NCBI RefSeq assembly: GCF_036924525.1
Contig: NZ_JAZHRU010000001.1
Coordinates: 3,191,001-3,255,000, forward strand
Origin: Bradyrhizobium sp. AZCC 1719
GTDB lineage: Bacteria > Pseudomonadota > Alphaproteobacteria > Rhizobiales > Xanthobacteraceae
DNA length: 64,000 nucleotides
Reading direction: 5' to 3'
Shown one piece after another: positions 44,126 to 53,812 of the stretch. A program made the translations under genes and the position numbers. The notes under the pieces were generated by a model. That model saw only the letters and a program-made list of their open reading frames with translations, searched no databases and was not told the origin of the DNA. The first letter of the stretch is position 1, and each line of letters opens with the position of its first letter.

Positions 44126-45763
44126 ATGAACTACCAGCCACGTGGAATCAGTGACCGGACTATCCAGGGACCGGCTTCCTATCTGAGCGAGATTGGAGCT
44201 GCTGAAGCACTCCTGAAGGCCCAGCCGACCTGGAATGGCGTCACCGCCGAAGCCGTGGCGCGCATGCGTCTGCAGAACCGCTTCAAGACCGGCCTGGACG
44301 TCGCCCGGTACACCGCGGCGCTGATGCGCAGCGATATGGCTGCCTATGACGCCGATCCCACCAAGTACACCCAGTCGCTCGGTTGCTGGCATGGCTTCAT
44401 CGCGCAGCAGAAGCTGATTTCGGTCAAGAAGCATTTCGGTACGACCGATCGCCGCTATCTGTATCTCTCCGGCTGGATGATCGCAGCGCTTCGCTCCGAG
44501 TTCGGACCGCTTCCTGATCAGTCGATGCACGAGAAGACCTCGGTGCCGGCGCTGATCGAAGAGCTCTACACCTTCCTGCGTCAGGCGGACTCCCGTGAGC
44601 TCAATGATATTTTCCGCGCGCTCGACGCGGCCCGCAAGGAAGGCGACAAGGCGAAGGAAAAGGCGCTGATCGAAAAGATCGACAACTTCCAGACCCATGT
44701 CGTGCCCGTCATCGCCGACATCGACGCCGGCTTCGGCAATGCCGAGGCAACCTACCTGCTCGCCAAGAAGATGATCGAGGCGGGTGCCTGCGCCCTGCAG
44801 ATCGAGAATCAGGTCTCCGACGAAAAGCAGTGCGGCCACCAGGATGGCAAGGTGACCGTGCCGCACGAGGTGTTCCTGGCGAAGATCCGGGCCTGCCGCC
44901 ATGCCTTCCTCGAACTGGGCGTCGAAGACGGCATCATCGTGACCCGCACCGACTCGCTGGGCGCCGGTCTCACGCAGCAGATCGCTGTGAGCCAGAAGCC
45001 CGGCGACCTCGGCGATCAGTACAACAGCTTCCTGGATTGCGAGGAAGTGACAGCCGCCAACGCCAGGAATGGCGATGTCATCATCAACCGCAACGGCAAG
45101 ATGATGCGTCCGAAGCGGCTTGCCAGCAACCTCTATCAGTTCCGTGCCGGAACTGGCGAAGATCGCTGCGTGCTCGACTGCATCACCTCGTTGCAGAACG
45201 GCGCCGACCTGCTGTGGATCGAGACCGAGAAGCCGCATATCGAGCAGATCGCCAAGATGGTTGATCGCATTCGCGAGGTGATTCCGAACGCGAAGCTGGC
45301 CTACAACAACTCGCCGTCGTTCAACTGGACGCTCAACTTCCGTTGGCAGGTGTACGACGCGATGAAGGAAGCCGGCAAGGATGTCAGCAAGTACAATCGA
45401 GTCGACCTGATGAAGCCGGAATACGACGATACGCCGCTGGCCATTGAAGCCGACGAGCGCATCCGCACCTTCCAGGCCGATTCAGCAAAGCGTGCTGGTA
45501 TCTTCCACCATCTGATCACGTTGCCGACCTATCACACGGCAGCTCTGTCGACTGATAATCTCGCGAAGGATTATTTCGGCGAGCAGGGCATGCTGGGCTA
45601 TGTGAAGAATGTTCAGCGCCAGGAGATCCGTCAGGGTATCGCCTGCGCCAAGCATCAGAACATGGCCGGCTCCGATATCGGCGACGATCACAAGGAATAT
45701 TTCGCTGGTGAAGCCGCTCTGAAGGCGGGCGGCGTCCACAATACGATGAACCAGTTCGGCTAA
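44126..45763 (+). CDS. aceA: Isocitrate lyase
   Basis: 545 residues, the long form. The active-site loop KQCGHQDGK holds the catalytic Cys, and IADIDAGFGNAE and the NNSPSFNW segment are conserved. It splits isocitrate to glyoxylate and succinate, opening the glyoxylate shunt for growth on acetate or fatty acids. It is divergent from an ScfR/RamB-type regulator, so control by short-chain acyl-CoA is likely. Confidence 0.95.
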   Translation: MNYQPRGISDRTIQGPASYLSEIGAAEALLKAQPTWNGVTAEAVARMRLQNRFKTGLDVARYTAALMRSDMAAYDADPTKYTQSLGCWHGFIAQQKLISVKKHFGTTDRRYLYLSGWMIAALRSEFGPLPDQSMHEKTSVPALIEELYTFLRQADSRELNDIFRALDAARKEGDKAKEKALIEKIDNFQTHVVPVIADIDAGFGNAEATYLLAKKMIEAGACALQIENQVSDEKQCGHQDGKVTVPHEVFLAKIRACRHAFLELGVEDGIIVTRTDSLGAGLTQQIAVSQKPGDLGDQYNSFLDCEEVTAANARNGDVIINRNGKMMRPKRLASNLYQFRAGTGEDRCVLDCITSLQNGADLLWIETEKPHIEQIAKMVDRIREVIPNAKLAYNNSPSFNWTLNFRWQVYDAMKEAGKDVSKYNRVDLMKPEYDDTPLAIEADERIRTFQADSAKRAGIFHHLITLPTYHTAALSTDNLAKDYFGEQGMLGYVKNVQRQEIRQGIACAKHQNMAGSDIGDDHKEYFAGEAALKAGGVHNTMNQFG

Positions 45764-45830
45764 CGCTGGAATTGATCAGTCTGGGGTCTGGCCGGATTCC
45801 AGGCTGATCACGGACAACAGGAGACTGAAG

Positions 45831-46040
45831 ATGACCAAAGGCAGCAATTTCTGGGTGATCGGCGGCGAGTTCGGTTCGATGAACTTTCACAAGCTCGTCG
45901 AAGGCTCGGCCCAGGTCAGAGGCCCGTTCAAGACCCGCAAGGAAGCCGAAGAGTGCTGGAAGGAGGTCTCGGAAGAGAGCCGCCATAAAGCCGGCGTACG
46001 CTTCTCGATCGTCGAAGAGCCCTCGCGCGTCTCAGCCTGA
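45831..46040 (+). CDS. DUF4170 small protein
   Basis: 69 residues with AGGAGACTGAAG upstream. The FWVIGGEFGSMNFHKLVEGS start and the GPFKTRKEAEECWKEVSEESRHKAGVRFSIVEE core are the DUF4170 layout. Possibly co-transcribed with aceA, 67 bp upstream. Function unknown. Confidence 0.85.
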   Translation: MTKGSNFWVIGGEFGSMNFHKLVEGSAQVRGPFKTRKEAEECWKEVSEESRHKAGVRFSIVEEPSRVSA

Positions 46041-46082
46041 CCGGCTGCTGCCGACCTATCAGAAGAAACGTCCAAGGACAGG

Positions 46083-46115
46083 CGGCCCCATCCGGAATTC
46101 CGGCTGGGGCCGTTT
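46083..46115 (+). terminator. Terminator after aceA-DUF4170
   Basis: CGGCCCCA (46083-46090) pairs with TGGGGCCG (46105-46112), with an inner CCGGAATTCCGG; TTTG follows. The rest of the gap to 46284 shows nothing I recognise. Confidence 0.75.
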
Positions 46116-46284
46116 GCGGTTTCAGGGCAGCCTTTCTTCATCCTCTCCCGCCTGCGTGGGGGGTGCCGCCGCGGGGGATAACGGTGGAGGGATAACTCAT
46201 TGAAAACAAACAACCATTGCGCAAGGCATGGTTACTGCTAGGTTAAGCCCAGGCTAACCCCCTGCAGGATGAAGGCGGCTTCCG

Positions 46285-46839
46285 ATGTCAAACGCGCAAA
46301 ACACCGGCAACGAGGCTCGAGACATGCGACCGACCCGGCTGCGCGACGCGCTTCGCCAGGCGCGGATCGAGGCCGCCGATCGGACCGGCGTCGTGGTCGA
46401 ACTGCGCGATGCCGAGGTCGCCCGGCTTGAGATCCTGAACGAGGCGCTCGATCCGCTGTTCGCGGAGGTGCCGGAGCAGATCGACCTGTTCGATCGCGGT
46501 GTCAGCCAGGGCGAGACGCCGCGGCTGTGGATCGACGTGGTCGCGCATATCGTGATGGGACGCGACAAGCGCATCTACCGATTCGTGCAGGATACGCGCT
46601 TCGGCCGCATCGTGCTTGCCGAGTCGCATGACGTGCCCGTCATCGTCGATGCCGTCACCGGCTACGTCGCGCGCCGCATGATCGAGCGCGAGCATGCGAT
46701 GGTGGCAATGCCCGTGGCCGAACCTGTTGTGGAAAAGAAGCCGCGCCGCCGCGGCTTCGGCACGTTCGTGCTCGGCTTCGTGCTGGGCGCGGTGGCGCTG
46801 TTCGGATTGGCGCTGTATGCAAGTTTGAAGAATTTTTAA
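46285..46839 (+). CDS. Hypothetical protein with C-terminal membrane anchor
   Basis: 184 residues. The first ~140 form a compact charged domain (WIDVVAHIVMGRDKRIYRFVQDTRFGRIVLAES). A transmembrane helix ends the protein (FGTFVLGFVLGAVALFGLALYAS), giving a tail-anchored, cytoplasm-facing topology. Not a recognised family. Confidence 0.7.
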   Translation: MSNAQNTGNEARDMRPTRLRDALRQARIEAADRTGVVVELRDAEVARLEILNEALDPLFAEVPEQIDLFDRGVSQGETPRLWIDVVAHIVMGRDKRIYRFVQDTRFGRIVLAESHDVPVIVDAVTGYVARRMIEREHAMVAMPVAEPVVEKKPRRRGFGTFVLGFVLGAVALFGLALYASLKNF

Positions 46840-46872
46840 CCGGAGCCGCCGGGTCGGGCATTCGGGGGCATC

Positions 46873-47565
46873 GTGGCAGCTTCGTCGGTACCGTTCGTCA
46901 TCCTGTTCGCCGGCACGCTGTTCGGAATCACCTATCTGTACGGCAAATGGCGCACGCTGCGCCGCGCCGAATTCATCCGTACTTTTCGCTGGCCGCGCGG
47001 GCTGCTCGAACGGCTGGAGAAGCATCACCCCGGTTTTCAGCGCAAGGACAGCGCGCTGGTCTCGCGGGGCTTGCGGCAGTTTTTCCTCGCCTATCTCATG
47101 AGCGGCAAGCGCTATGTCTCGATGCCCTCGCAAGTCGCCGACGATCTCTGGCACGAGTTCATCCTGTACACGCGCGAGTATGACGCGTTTTGCCGGCGCG
47201 CCTTCGGCGGTTTCCTCCACCACACGCCCGCCGTCGTTCTCAGCGAGCACCGCAAGAGCAACGAAGGCCTCCGCCGCGTCTGGTGGTATTGCTGCAAATA
47301 CGAGAATATCGATCCGGTTCGTCCGACGCGCCTGCCGCTTCTGTTTGCGCTCGACAGCAAGCTCAACATCGCAAACGGCTTCGTCTACCACCCCGACTGC
47401 GAAGAACTGCGCAAGAACGGCAGCGGCGCGGCTCATTGCGGCGGCGATTTCGCCGATGGCTCGATCGATGGTGGCACGGATGGGTTTGGCGACGCCGGCA
47501 GCGCAAGTGGTGATGGCGGCGGTGGTGGCGACGGGGGCGGTGGTTGCGGCGGCGGTGGCGATTGA
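46873..47565 (+). CDS. Glycine-rich-domain-like membrane protein
   Basis: 230 residues from a GTG. An N-terminal transmembrane helix (FVILFAGTLFGITYLYG) is followed by a region with DDLWHEFILYTREYDAFCRRAFGGFLHHTP, resembling glycine-rich-domain proteins. The last ~45 residues are almost entirely Gly/Asp/Ser with a single Cys (GGGGCGGGGD). It is 33 bp after the tail-anchored protein gene on the same strand, so the two may function together. Role unknown. Confidence 0.7.
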   Translation: MAASSVPFVILFAGTLFGITYLYGKWRTLRRAEFIRTFRWPRGLLERLEKHHPGFQRKDSALVSRGLRQFFLAYLMSGKRYVSMPSQVADDLWHEFILYTREYDAFCRRAFGGFLHHTPAVVLSEHRKSNEGLRRVWWYCCKYENIDPVRPTRLPLLFALDSKLNIANGFVYHPDCEELRKNGSGAAHCGGDFADGSIDGGTDGFGDAGSASGDGGGGGDGGGGCGGGGD

Positions 47566-47597
47566 GAAATTCGCCCGGCTGCAGGCGTGAGAAAACG

Positions 47598-48488
47598 CTA
47601 GAGCAGCGTCGCCTGCTTGATCTGCTTGACACGGAAGTCGGCATCGACGGCGCGCACGGTCTGCACGCAGCGCCATTTGCCGCCGTCGCGCGTGATCGAA
47701 AACAGGTTGTAGGCAGCGGCCGGATAATGCCGGTGGGCCAGCGCCGAAGCAGAGGGCACGCCGACCGCAGGGATCTGGTGGCCGGCGCCTTCGAGCCACA
47801 TCGTCGAATGGATGTGGTCATGGCCGTGCAGGACCAGTTCTGCGCCGCGCCGCTTCAGCACGGCGCGCAGCGCTTTCGAATCGGTCAGCCGCTTCATCCG
47901 CGAACTCGATTCCAGGGGGTGATGGACCAGCAACACCCGGAACGCCTCGTCCGGCGGCAACTGGGCAAGCTGGCGGTCGAGCGCATCGAGCTGCGCGCGG
48001 CCGAGCCGGCCGGTTGCCATCAATGGCAGCGTCGGCACCGCCGAGGAGACCCCGATCAGCACCAGCGGACCGCGCCGGCGCACGAACGGAAACGACACTC
48101 CGTCCGCCGCGGCATCGCCGCGCAGATACTGCTCGAACGTGCCGGTGAAATGATGCCGCGTCGCCCGCACATAGGCGTCGTGATTGCCGGGAACGACGGT
48201 CACCTGCTGCGGCGTGCCGACGCTTTCGAGCCAGGCCTGGGCCGGGATGAATTCCGCCTCCAGCGCCAGGTTGACGAGATCGCCGGTCACCGCGATGTGG
48301 TCCGGCCGCTGCGCCTGCATATCGGCAATCAGTGCGTCCAGCACCTCGCGGCGGTGATACTTATGGCGGTTGCGGGTCCAATTGAAATAGCCGAGCGCAC
48401 GTTTGCCCGCGAGGTCGCGCAGCCGCGCCGCGGGCAGCGGCGGCAGATGCGGGTCCGACAGATGCGCCAGCGTGAAGATATCGGTCAT
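47598..48488 (-). CDS. Metallophosphoesterase
   Basis: 296 residues. All five calcineurin-type motifs are present: LSDPHL (about 10), GDLVN, PGNHD, LLVHHP and HGHDHIH. Two metal ions hydrolyse phosphomono- or diesters. The substrate is unknown, possibly cyclic nucleotides or phospholipid heads. It is convergent with the glycine-rich protein gene. Confidence 0.92.
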   Translation of the reverse strand: MTDIFTLAHLSDPHLPPLPAARLRDLAGKRALGYFNWTRNRHKYHRREVLDALIADMQAQRPDHIAVTGDLVNLALEAEFIPAQAWLESVGTPQQVTVVPGNHDAYVRATRHHFTGTFEQYLRGDAAADGVSFPFVRRRGPLVLIGVSSAVPTLPLMATGRLGRAQLDALDRQLAQLPPDEAFRVLLVHHPLESSSRMKRLTDSKALRAVLKRRGAELVLHGHDHIHSTMWLEGAGHQIPAVGVPSASALAHRHYPAAAYNLFSITRDGGKWRCVQTVRAVDADFRVKQIKQATLL

Positions 48489-48583
48489 TCGCGCTCCGCC
48501 GCATTCTCTGTGATATAGAGCCGTCGCACCATCATGTCGGCGATATAAGGATCAAACGTGATAGCTGTCTATCCGAGGTTTGC

Positions 48584-49072
48584 GTGACGGCGCTGCAGCA
48601 CTTGCGAAAGCGGCTGGAGCCGCAATTGCGGCAGGCCTTTCATCTCTATTGGCGGATGGCCCGCGGCATGACGCTCGGGGTTCGCGGCGTCGTGCTTGAT
48701 GGCGACGACAAGGTATTCCTGGTCAGGCACAGCTATGTCGCCGGCTGGCACCTGCCGGGCGGCGGGGTCGAGGTCGGCGAAACCTTTCTCGAAGCCTTGC
48801 GAAGGGAGTTGGTGGAAGAGGGGCGGATCGAATTGACCGGAGAGCCGGTCCTGCACGGCCTGTTCTTCAACGGCCACGTTTCCCGCCGCGACCATGTCGC
48901 GGTCTATGTCGTCAGGCAGTTCCGGCAGGACCGCCTGCCGGAGCCCAACCACGAGATCGTCGAGTGCGGGTTCTATGCGGCAGGGGCGCTGCCGGCGGAG
49001 ACAACCAGGGGCACGCGGCTCCGGATCGCGGAGGTGCTCGACGGTGCCGCGCGGACTGCGACCTGGCGCTGA
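48584..49072 (+). CDS. Nudix hydrolase
   Basis: 162 residues from a GTG. The Nudix box G-x5-E-x7-RELxEEG is complete within GGGVEVGETFLEALRRELVEEG, giving the Mg-dependent hydrolysis of a nucleoside diphosphate linked to another moiety. The family has many substrates and none can be assigned here. Confidence 0.92.
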   Translation: MTALQHLRKRLEPQLRQAFHLYWRMARGMTLGVRGVVLDGDDKVFLVRHSYVAGWHLPGGGVEVGETFLEALRRELVEEGRIELTGEPVLHGLFFNGHVSRRDHVAVYVVRQFRQDRLPEPNHEIVECGFYAAGALPAETTRGTRLRIAEVLDGAARTATWR

Positions 49073-49137
49073 CGCAGGGCTCGGTTGCTTCGCGGCCCCG
49101 CAATGCATAGAAGCGGAGAAACGAGGCGGGGATCGAC

Positions 49138-50289
49138 ATGGGCAGAATGGGAGTCCTAAAGCTGCTTTGCGCCATTGGCTTCCTGGCGGTGCTGGCTAGC
49201 AACGTCTGGACCATTTCGCGCTGGAGCGAAAGCCGCGGTGTCTATGACGACATCTGCTATCTGCGGCAGGCGCATCTGTTCCAGAAATACGGTCTGGACG
49301 GGTTCAATACCGACATCACACGCGACGACGATCGTTTCCTCTCCGGCAAGCTGAAGGAAATCAGCTTCCCGGACTGGAATGATCCGACGAAAATGCCTTG
49401 TCACATATGGAATGCGAAGACGAACAAACGCGCGCTGCAATACCCTCCGGGGACCGGATTTGCGTTGGCGTTGTTTCCGAGTGGATTTCAGGTGATACCG
49501 CTCTACGCGGTGGCAAACATCACCATCCTCGCCTTTGCCTTGTTTGGATTGTTTCGGGCGCGCGAACCGGCTTCGCTTGCACTTGCCGCCGTGTTCGGTG
49601 TTGCCGCGCTTTATCTCATGATCAATCCAACGAAAGCGAGCTATTCGGTGGCGCCGACCATGATGGTTTGCGCCGTCGCCGGTCTTCTGACCGCTCAACT
49701 ATTCACAGGCCGCTCGTCGCATCGGCTAGCCCTGCTGGCCCTGGTTGGCTTTCTGATCGGCCTGTCCGTCAATTTCCGCTTGCCCAACCTGTTTCTGGCG
49801 GCAGGCTATTGCCTGTACCTTGCCGGCGCGTTCCTGCTGGCGCGCAGCAAGGAGACTTTCCTGCAGGGAGTGTCGTTCGGCGTCGCTTTTCTGATCGGGA
49901 TTGCGCCGACATTGATCGCGAATGCGATCAATGCAGGTAGCCCGTTCTCGACCACCTATGGCGGCGTCGATGTCGCGCCGCCCGAGCTGAATTCGGGCGT
50001 CCTGTTAAGCTATCTCGTTGACGTTCAATTCACCTTGCTGGCGATCTCGGCCGCCTGGACCGCCTGGCTCTGGCGTTTCGATCAGGGCCGCGCCAGACAG
50101 GTCGCCGTTCTGGTCGCCATAAACCTCGCGGTAAATCTGATTTTCTTCATGACCCATCCGATATTTACGCCATATTATATCATTCCGATCGACATGCTCT
50201 CGCTCTGGACTCTGCTGTTCGCAACGCTCGATCTGCGCGGCGAACGGGCCGCCGACAGTGCGGCCTTTCCCCAACCGGCCAACGCCTGA
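49138..50289 (+). CDS. GT-C-type polytopic glycosyltransferase-like membrane protein
   Basis: 383 residues with about ten hydrophobic helices. The first extracytoplasmic loop carries the acidic pair of the GT-C fold (SRGVYDDICYLRQA), as in ArnT/PMT-like enzymes, and LQYPPGTGFAL resembles the sugar-lipid side of mannosyltransferases. These enzymes use a polyprenyl-phosphate sugar to decorate lipids or proteins outside the membrane. A GT2 polyprenyl-phosphate sugar synthase gene follows 45 bp later, consistent with that scheme. Confidence 0.7.
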   Translation: MGRMGVLKLLCAIGFLAVLASNVWTISRWSESRGVYDDICYLRQAHLFQKYGLDGFNTDITRDDDRFLSGKLKEISFPDWNDPTKMPCHIWNAKTNKRALQYPPGTGFALALFPSGFQVIPLYAVANITILAFALFGLFRAREPASLALAAVFGVAALYLMINPTKASYSVAPTMMVCAVAGLLTAQLFTGRSSHRLALLALVGFLIGLSVNFRLPNLFLAAGYCLYLAGAFLLARSKETFLQGVSFGVAFLIGIAPTLIANAINAGSPFSTTYGGVDVAPPELNSGVLLSYLVDVQFTLLAISAAWTAWLWRFDQGRARQVAVLVAINLAVNLIFFMTHPIFTPYYIIPIDMLSLWTLLFATLDLRGERAADSAAFPQPANA

Positions 50290-50334
50290 TTGCGATATAC
50301 GCGCTATGGACAGACTTAATTCGGTGAGTGGGCG

Positions 50335-51270
50335 ATGACAGGACCGGCGCTGCGGATCGCGGTTCTGGTGCCATGCTTCAATGAGGAAGCCGCGGTCGCC
50401 ACCGTGGTCTCGGATTTCCGCAAGGCGTTGCCGACGGCTCAGATTTTCGTCTACGACAACAATTCGAGGGACCGCACCATCGAGGTCGCGCGCGCGGCCG
50501 GTGCCATCGTGCGGAGCGAGCGCCGCCAGGGCAAGGGGCATGTAGTGCGCCGCATGTTCGCCGACATCGATGCTGACATTTATGTACTGGTCGATGGCGA
50601 CGCCACCTATGATGCGCCGAGCGCGCCGCGCATGATCGATGCGCTGGTCAACGGCCACCTCGACATGGTGGTGGGCTTTCGCGTCGACCAATCAGTCGCG
50701 GCCTACCGGCCCGGCCACCGCACCGGCAATTGGATGCTGACGAGCTTCCTCTCCACGGTGTTCGGCCAGGCGTTCAAGGACATTCTTTCCGGCTATCGCG
50801 TGTTCTCGCGTCGCTTCGTCAAATCCTTTCCGGTGCTGTCCGACGGTTTTGAGATCGAAACCGAGCTCAGCGTTCACGCGCTCGAACTGGCGCTGCCAGT
50901 GACGGAAGTCGAGACGCCGTATTACGCCCGCCCCGAGGGATCGTTCAGCAAGCTCAACACCTGGCGCGACGGCTTCCGGATCCTCGGCACCATCCTGAAG
51001 TTGTACCGGTCGGAAAAGCCGCTGCGGTTCTTCACGGTGATCGGCGTCTTCCTGACGCTGGTCTCGATCGGCCTCGCGATCCCCCTGATTGTCACCTATC
51101 TCGAGGAAGGCCTCGTTCCACGGTTGCCGACGGCGGTGCTGTCGATGGGCCTGATGATCGTGGCGGTGCTGTCGATCAGCTCGGGGCTGGTGCTGGATAC
51201 GGTGACGCGCGGCCGCCGCGAGATGAAGCTGCTGGCCTATTTGTCCCAGCCCGCCCGTGTCAGGGATTGA
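50335..51270 (+). CDS. Family 2 glycosyltransferase, polyprenyl-phosphate sugar synthase-like
   Basis: 311 residues. The GT-A fold shows LVPCFNEEAAVATVV, VYDNNSRDRT and the metal-binding DGDATY. Two transmembrane helices near the C-terminus (FFTVIGVFLTLVSIGLAIPLI and VLSMGLMIVAVLSISSGLVL) resemble dolichol/undecaprenyl-phosphate sugar transferases. It would load a sugar on the lipid carrier used by the GT-C protein upstream. Confidence 0.85.
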   Translation: MTGPALRIAVLVPCFNEEAAVATVVSDFRKALPTAQIFVYDNNSRDRTIEVARAAGAIVRSERRQGKGHVVRRMFADIDADIYVLVDGDATYDAPSAPRMIDALVNGHLDMVVGFRVDQSVAAYRPGHRTGNWMLTSFLSTVFGQAFKDILSGYRVFSRRFVKSFPVLSDGFEIETELSVHALELALPVTEVETPYYARPEGSFSKLNTWRDGFRILGTILKLYRSEKPLRFFTVIGVFLTLVSIGLAIPLIVTYLEEGLVPRLPTAVLSMGLMIVAVLSISSGLVLDTVTRGRREMKLLAYLSQPARVRD

Positions 51271-51339
51271 GGCAATACAGGGATTGCCATCTTCCAGCGA
51301 TGGACCGCGCCGTCGCCAGATGCTATCCCGCGCCCCATC

Positions 51340-51852
51340 ATGAGCGAACTTGACGTCACCATCCTGGCCGAAACACCGAAGGACGCCCAGGCGATCGAAC
51401 GGCTGCACGAGCGCACGTTCGGTCCCGGCCGTTTCGTGCTGAGCGCGTACCGCCTGCGCGAGCATGTCGATCACCTGCTGGACCTCTCGTTCACGGCGCG
51501 GATCGGCACATTGCTGGTCGGCTCGGTGCGCCAGTTGCCGATCTGCATCGGCGACACGCCGGCCCTGATGCTCGGACCGTTGACGGTCGAGCCGCCGTTT
51601 CGCAGCCGCGGCGTCGGCCGCATGCTGCTCGATCGTTCGCTGCGGGATGCCAAGGCCAAGGGCCATCGTTTGGTCATTCTGGTCGGCGACGAACCCTATT
51701 ACAGCCGCGTCGGCTTCAAGGTCATACCGAAGGGACGGGTGATCATGCCGGGGCCCGTCGACTACAGCCGCCTGTTGGTGGCGGAACTGGTCGAGGGCGC
51801 GTTCGACGGCGTGTCCGGCAGTATCCGGCCGGACTGGAGCAAGGCGCAGTAG
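51340..51852 (+). CDS. GNAT-family N-acetyltransferase
   Basis: 170 residues. The acetyl-CoA loop is RSRGVGRMLLDR (Q/RxxGxG/A) and the closing VGDEPYYSRVGFKVIP is the usual pattern of this family. It may modify a small molecule or a protein N-terminus; no substrate can be inferred. Confidence 0.9.
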   Translation: MSELDVTILAETPKDAQAIERLHERTFGPGRFVLSAYRLREHVDHLLDLSFTARIGTLLVGSVRQLPICIGDTPALMLGPLTVEPPFRSRGVGRMLLDRSLRDAKAKGHRLVILVGDEPYYSRVGFKVIPKGRVIMPGPVDYSRLLVAELVEGAFDGVSGSIRPDWSKAQ

Positions 51853-51883
51853 GGCCGTCGGCGCGCGCCACCGTCGCGATCCG

Positions 51884-53680
51884 TCAGAAGAATCGACGCC
51901 TTTTGGTACCGGTCGTCCGAACCGGCGCGGATCCTGCGCTTCCCGCCGCCTTCTGCAATTCGTGCCGGAACTCCTCGCGCTTCTCGTGGATGGAGGCGAC
52001 GACATTTCCCATCGCCACCCCGAGCCCGATCAGGGCGGCTTCCGACACCAGTAAGCTTGCCTCGATGGTCTCCGGCACCGCGTCGGTAACGCCGATCTGG
52101 TAGAGATGCCGCGCGTGGTCGGCATCGCGGGCGCGCGAAACCACCAACATGTCTTTCCTCAGCGCGCGGACCTGCGCGACAATTTCGTCGATGCTTTCAG
52201 GTTGGTTGATCGTGACGATCACGGCGGCGGCTTCCATGAGGCCGCAGCTCTTCAAAAACTCCGGATTTGTCGCGTCACCGTAAAAGACGGTGCGCCCCTG
52301 TCTTCGCTGCTCCGGGACGGCCGCGGCATCATTGTCGACCGCAATATACTTGAACTGGTGCCGGTCCAGCATCGTGCAGACGACCTGTCCCACCCGGCCA
52401 TGTCCGACGACAATGGCATGGCCGCTCCCGCCGCTTGGCGCAACGGCGAGTTCAGGGTCAATCGGCTTGTCTTCGCGCATCATCGGCGCCAGCCGCCGCG
52501 CGACATGAGATAGCGCCGGGGTCAGCATCATGGTCAGCGAGGTCAATGCGACCGTGAAGCTCGATACGCTGGCATCGATCAGACCAAGCGTCGTCGCCAT
52601 TCCGATCCCGACGAAAGCGAACTCGCCGCCGGGACCCAGCAGCAGTCCGACTTCGACAGAGGCCGGCCATGAGAGGCGAAACATCCGCGCCAGGAAGATG
52701 AGGATGACGGCCTTGACGGCGATCAGCCCGGCCGCAGCCGCGATCAGCCAGACCGGGTCGCGGGCGAGCTCGCGGAAATCGATGTTCATGCCGACCGTGA
52801 AGAAGAACAGGCCAAGCAGCAGGCCCTTGAACGGATCGATGGCGGTCTCGATCGCCTTGCGAAATTCCGTCTCGGCAAGCAGCAGTCCGGCGACAAAGGC
52901 GCCGAGCGCCATGGAAAACCCAGCTACTGCGGCAGCCACTCCCGTTGCGACGATCACGAACAGCGTCGTGGCGACGAACAGGTCGCTCATGCCCACCGAT
53001 GCCACCAGACGGAACAGCGGTCGCATTACGACGCGGCCGACGATGACGATCACCGCGAGCGCGACGGCGGCGTTGGTGAGCGCGAGAACGAGCGTCGCAA
53101 CGATCGAACCGGACTCGCTCGCGCCAAAAATGGAGATAAAAAGCAGGAGAGGGGCGACTGCCAGGTCTTGTGCGAGCAGCGTTGCAAAGCTTGCCCGGCC
53201 TGCGCTTGTGCTGAGTCGCCGTTGCCTGGAAAGGATCTCGACGACAATGGCTGTCGAGGATAGGGCAAGGCAGGCGCCGAGGATCAGCGCTACCGGAGCC
53301 TTGTTGCCCACGAGGGCCGCGGCCGCGCCGATTGCCGCCGAGGAGAGTACGATCTGCAAGCTGCCCAACCCAAATATCAGGCGGCGCATTGCCTTCAATC
53401 GATCGTAAGACAGCTCCATCCCGATGAGGAAGAGCAGGAACACAACTCCGAGGTTCGCAATGCCCGAGACGTTTTTGGGGTCGACAACGGTGAACCAGTA
53501 GAGAAGCGGAAAACTCTCGATGAACGATCCCAATCCGAAAGGGCCCAGGATCGCGCCGGCGCCTAGATAGCCGAGAACGGGATTAAGGCCGAACCGCCGC
53601 ACCAAGGGAATGACGACGCCCGCGGTGCCGAGCAGAACGAGCGCGTCGCTGTAGACGGGAACATTGATGGGTGCAGTCAT
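51884..53680 (-). CDS. CPA2-family cation:proton antiporter with TrkA-N domain (KefB-like)
   Basis: 598 residues. About twelve transmembrane helices form the antiporter (VFLLFLIGMELSYDRLKAMR and LGAFVAGLLLAETEF are diagnostic). They are followed by a cytoplasmic TrkA-N/RCK domain whose Rossmann loop HGRVGQV (about residue 423) and acidic VDNDAAAV end bind NAD(H). Such transporters exchange K+ or Na+ for protons under redox or pH stress. It stands alone beside the TonB receptor pseudogene. Confidence 0.93.
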   Translation of the reverse strand: MTAPINVPVYSDALVLLGTAGVVIPLVRRFGLNPVLGYLGAGAILGPFGLGSFIESFPLLYWFTVVDPKNVSGIANLGVVFLLFLIGMELSYDRLKAMRRLIFGLGSLQIVLSSAAIGAAAALVGNKAPVALILGACLALSSTAIVVEILSRQRRLSTSAGRASFATLLAQDLAVAPLLLFISIFGASESGSIVATLVLALTNAAVALAVIVIVGRVVMRPLFRLVASVGMSDLFVATTLFVIVATGVAAAVAGFSMALGAFVAGLLLAETEFRKAIETAIDPFKGLLLGLFFFTVGMNIDFRELARDPVWLIAAAAGLIAVKAVILIFLARMFRLSWPASVEVGLLLGPGGEFAFVGIGMATTLGLIDASVSSFTVALTSLTMMLTPALSHVARRLAPMMREDKPIDPELAVAPSGGSGHAIVVGHGRVGQVVCTMLDRHQFKYIAVDNDAAAVPEQRRQGRTVFYGDATNPEFLKSCGLMEAAAVIVTINQPESIDEIVAQVRALRKDMLVVSRARDADHARHLYQIGVTDAVPETIEASLLVSEAALIGLGVAMGNVVASIHEKREEFRHELQKAAGSAGSAPVRTTGTKRRRFF

Positions 53681-53812
53681 CTATCGGTTGTGCATCCGCT
53701 TCCATGGGCAAGGAATATCTGATGGCGGATTCGCACGGTATCCGCCGTCATTCCACATGGACGTTAGCTGGTAGCACCAACTAACGCCACCCCATGGATC
53801 GTTCCGTCCGGG

